Below, one piece after another: positions 62,063 to 64,000 of a DNA stretch of 64,000 nucleotides. This DNA is from Pseudaeromonas paramecii (GTDB lineage: Bacteria; Pseudomonadota; Gammaproteobacteria; Enterobacterales; Aeromonadaceae), in NCBI RefSeq assembly GCF_039540575.1, contig NZ_BAABFC010000028.1, forward strand, positions 18,565 through 82,564. Reading direction: 5' to 3'. The notes under the pieces are model-generated. The model ran no database searches. It was not told where the DNA came from and was given only the letters and a program-made list of their open reading frames with translations. Positions within the stretch are counted from its first letter, which is position 1. Every line of letters starts with the position of its first letter. A program made the translations under genes and the position numbers.

Positions 62063-63406
62063 CTAGCTCCGCACCAGGCGAGCCACCGTCTCCACATGGA
62101 GGGTATGGGGAAACATGTCCACGGGGATGACCTGCTCCAACCGGTACCCCCCAGACAGCAGCACCGCCAGATCCCGAGCCAGGGAGTCGGGATCGCAGGA
62201 GACATAGACCAGGGTCCGCGGTGCCATGGCCAGCATGGTCTGCAACACCGCCGGCTCGCAGCCCTTGCGAGGTGGATCCACCACCACCACATCGGCCCGG
62301 TAACCCTGGCGATACAGTGCGGGGACCACCTCCTCCGCCTTGCCGGCAAAAAACTCGGTCTTGGCTGCCAGACCATTTCTGGCGGCATTTTGTCGGGCAT
62401 CCTCAATGGCCTCAGGCACCAACTCAACCCCGACCACCCGGGCCGCCTGGCGGGCCAGGAACAAGGAGATGGTGCCGATGCCGCAATAGATATCAAACAC
62501 AGTTTCCTGGCCGGTGAGCCCGCACAGTGTCAGGGCCGCCTGATAGAGCCGCCGGGTCTGTTCGGGGTTGATCTGGTAGAAAGCCAGAGGCGAGAGACTA
62601 AAGCGCAAACCATCCAGCTCATCCTCGATGACGCCGTCGCCTTGCAAGATTCGATTGTCAAAGCCCAAGATACGGTTACCCCGGGCCGGATTAATGTTGT
62701 GTACCACGCTGCGTAGCGCCGGGAAGCGCGCCAGGCGTGCCAGCAAGTCTTCAACCTGAGGCAGCTCCTCCCCCAGGGTCACCAGTACCAGCATCCACTC
62801 CCCGCTCTGCCTGCCATCCCGCAACATCAGATAGCGCAGCACACCCGTGTGCTGCAGCTCATCGTAGGGTGGTATCTGACAGGCACTGAGCCAGGCCCGC
62901 ACCTCGACCAGGAGATCTGCCACCAGGGATGGCTGCAGGGCACAGTCGTCACAGGCTACCAGGTCATGACTATGCTTGCGGAAAAAACCCAGCTCGGCCC
63001 CTTGTGATCCGGGCCTGACCGCATAGAGGGCCTTGTTGCGATAGGCTAAGGGCACATCCATGCCAAGGCAGGGAGCCACCTCGGTATGAATCCCCCGCTT
63101 GGCCAGCGATGCCTGCAGGCGCTGACGCTTAAGATCGAGCTGAGCCGGATAATCCAGCATGCCCAGTTGGCAACCGCCACAGCTGTCATGGGGACAAAAG
63201 TTGGCTACCCGCGCAGGATGTGGTTGCAGTACGGCCTGTAGCTCACCTTGGGCATAGCGAGGCTTGATGCCATGCAAGAGCACCGACACCGTCTCGCCGG
63301 GTAGAGCGCCCGTGACATAGATCTGGCGCCCGTCCAGCAACCCTATGCCATCCCCCTTATCGGTCAGGCTGTCGATCTGCAGTCGTCTCTCATGCCCAGT
63401 TATCAT
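62063..63406 (-). CDS. rlmD: 23S rRNA (uracil-5-)-methyltransferase RlmD-type
   Basis: A 447-residue RNA m5U methyltransferase. Residues ~1-60 form a TRAM domain (IDSLTDKGDGIGLLDGRQIYVTGALPGE). CPHDSCGGCQLGMLDYPAQLDLKRQRL plus CDDC give a 4Fe-4S cluster site. The C-terminal SAM domain has FDIYCGIGTISLFLA and VDPPRKGCEP and YVSCDPDSLARD (catalytic Cys). E. coli RlmD methylates U1939; RlmCD-type dual action cannot be excluded. The start MITGHERR (63406) follows GAGGG; the longer frame is unsupported. Confidence 0.9.
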   Translation of the reverse strand: MITGHERRLQIDSLTDKGDGIGLLDGRQIYVTGALPGETVSVLLHGIKPRYAQGELQAVLQPHPARVANFCPHDSCGGCQLGMLDYPAQLDLKRQRLQASLAKRGIHTEVAPCLGMDVPLAYRNKALYAVRPGSQGAELGFFRKHSHDLVACDDCALQPSLVADLLVEVRAWLSACQIPPYDELQHTGVLRYLMLRDGRQSGEWMLVLVTLGEELPQVEDLLARLARFPALRSVVHNINPARGNRILGFDNRILQGDGVIEDELDGLRFSLSPLAFYQINPEQTRRLYQAALTLCGLTGQETVFDIYCGIGTISLFLARQAARVVGVELVPEAIEDARQNAARNGLAAKTEFFAGKAEEVVPALYRQGYRADVVVVDPPRKGCEPAVLQTMLAMAPRTLVYVSCDPDSLARDLAVLLSGGYRLEQVIPVDMFPHTLHVETVARLVRS

Positions 63407-63464
63407 GCCCTCATTCCCCTGTTGGCTACTTGCGGCGCGATAATACCCGAAAGACTGCCGGAAT

Positions 63465-63500
63465 AAAAAAAACCATCCGCAGCGCGGATGGTTTAAAAAG
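63465..63500. terminator. Intrinsic terminator
   Basis: AAACCATCCGC-AGC-GCGGATGGTTT with an A run on the left and TTTAAAA on the right. It ends the small minus-strand gene at 63533-63745; the minus-strand T run is the stronger side. Confidence 0.85.
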
Positions 63501-63532
63501 TGGGTGTTAGGCAACACCACACAGGGATAGGT

Positions 63533-63745
63533 TTACCGGTTATCGGAATCCTGGCGCGGCCAGGGCAGCTGATAGTCACCGGGCTCATTGGGCTTGGCCT
63601 GAGAGGTCAAAGTCATGGCGACAGGTTGCTTGGCTTGATGATCGGCCTGCAATTGCAGGGAGCCGTCACCAGAGCGGGCCTGAGCCACACCGGAAAGTAG
63701 TAATAGAGCGGTAGCACAGCTTACGATCAGGCTACGGATTGTCAT
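63533..63745 (-). CDS. Small secreted protein
   Basis: A 70-residue protein with a clear signal peptide (MTIRSLIVSCATALLLLSGVAQA-RS) and a short polar mature part rich in Gln, Asp and Pro. GAGGAATTCCCC precedes the ATG at 63745; 17 upstream codons are unlikely. No family recognised. Confidence 0.65.
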   Translation of the reverse strand: MTIRSLIVSCATALLLLSGVAQARSGDGSLQLQADHQAKQPVAMTLTSQAKPNEPGDYQLPWPRQDSDNR

Positions 63746-63959
63746 GGGGAATTCCTCACTGGGGTGGACACGCGGGCAAGCTTCATGCGCTCTCATGTCC
63801 CCTCAACAGGTGGCTCACATCCTCCCTTTGAGCCTTCTGAGCGAGTATGGCCCCAAACAAAAACGGGATAAACCGTGATTTGATGGACATTGAATCCTGA
63901 AAAGAGGGACTATCGGCACCCTGCTCTCCCAGGCAAACACGGGCCCTTGGCAAAACAAA

Positions 63960-63990
63960 AAGCCCTTAGGTCAGATAACCTAAGGGCTCT
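63960..63990 (-). terminator. Terminator of a gene beyond the right edge
   Basis: AGCCCTTAGGT-TATCTG-ACCTAAGGGCT on the minus strand, followed by TTTTTG. It should end a minus-strand unit that enters from the right of the window. Nothing else is recognised between 63746 and here. Confidence 0.8.
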
Positions 63991-64000
63991 ATTTCAGTGG

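Overview
The window is a piece of a GC-rich gammaproteobacterial chromosome. The gene content (ssb/uvrA divergent pair, DUF2750 and DUF3624 proteins, arginine succinyltransferase (AST) pathway, glgC-glgA, four tandem tRNA-Leu(CAG) genes, RlmD, RsmC) suggests the Aeromonadales, perhaps a Zobellella or Oceanimonas relative. That placement is an inference from gene families, not a database match. Most genes are ordinary, densely packed and GC-rich. The exceptions are an AT-rich two-gene island at the left end and a smaller AT-rich patch near 19.7-20.1 kb.

Left end (0-6 kb): after a terminator lies a clearly foreign, AT-rich pair with overlapping stop and start: a NACHT-type P-loop NTPase (505-2625) and a RelA/SpoT-fold nucleotide pyrophosphotransferase without a hydrolase domain (2622-3506). 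This has the look of an anti-phage or abortive-infection module in which an NLR-like sensor is coupled to an alarmone or tRNA-modifying toxin. It is the best candidate for an undescribed system here. Next come two near-identical copies of a roughly 390-bp composite repeat (an inverted REP pair with GTAG/GGAG heads plus hairpins displaying GGATG loops). They flank a lone MalE-like binding protein gene.

6-19 kb: ssb and uvrA (with a LexA box), a sulfurtransferase (sseA), a DUF4382 lipoprotein, tandem DUF2750 genes, an AraC-GyrI fusion regulator whose promoter is overlapped by a textbook LexA box, a RidA protein, a GGDEF/EAL protein, a small accessory group, and a LacI-family regulator resembling AscG.

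20-27 kb: a plus-strand operon with a zinc alcohol dehydrogenase, a Thermotoga-type GH13 maltosyltransferase, a solute-binding protein without a signal peptide, a RibD-like reductase, a beta-phosphoglucomutase-like HAD protein and a MATE exporter, closed by a terminator. 27-40.4 kb: a second long operon with a GT-C membrane glycosyltransferase, two very large exported GH13 amylases, a small secreted protein, and four genes matching the polyprenyl-phosphoryl-ribose/arabinose pathway (HAD-UbiA fusion, DprE1-like, DprE2-like, GtrA-like). Together these suggest extracytoplasmic alpha-glucan processing linked to pentose transfer.

40-55 kb: a diguanylate cyclase, then an arginine uptake and catabolism block of Pseudomonas type: aotJQMP transporter, AraC-family ArgR, astC, the two arginine succinyltransferase subunits, astD, astB, astE, then ctlX (convergent) with a divergent Lrp regulator. 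Tandem GGTCGC half-sites lie ahead of astC. 55-64 kb: dapA behind a long leader with an intrinsic terminator (probable attenuator), rsmC, glgC-glgA (with a LacI-type operator at the glgC promoter), the four tRNA-Leu genes, a ComFB-family protein, a GST-like protein, rlmD and a small secreted protein. No CRISPR array, rRNA, prophage or IS transposase was seen.
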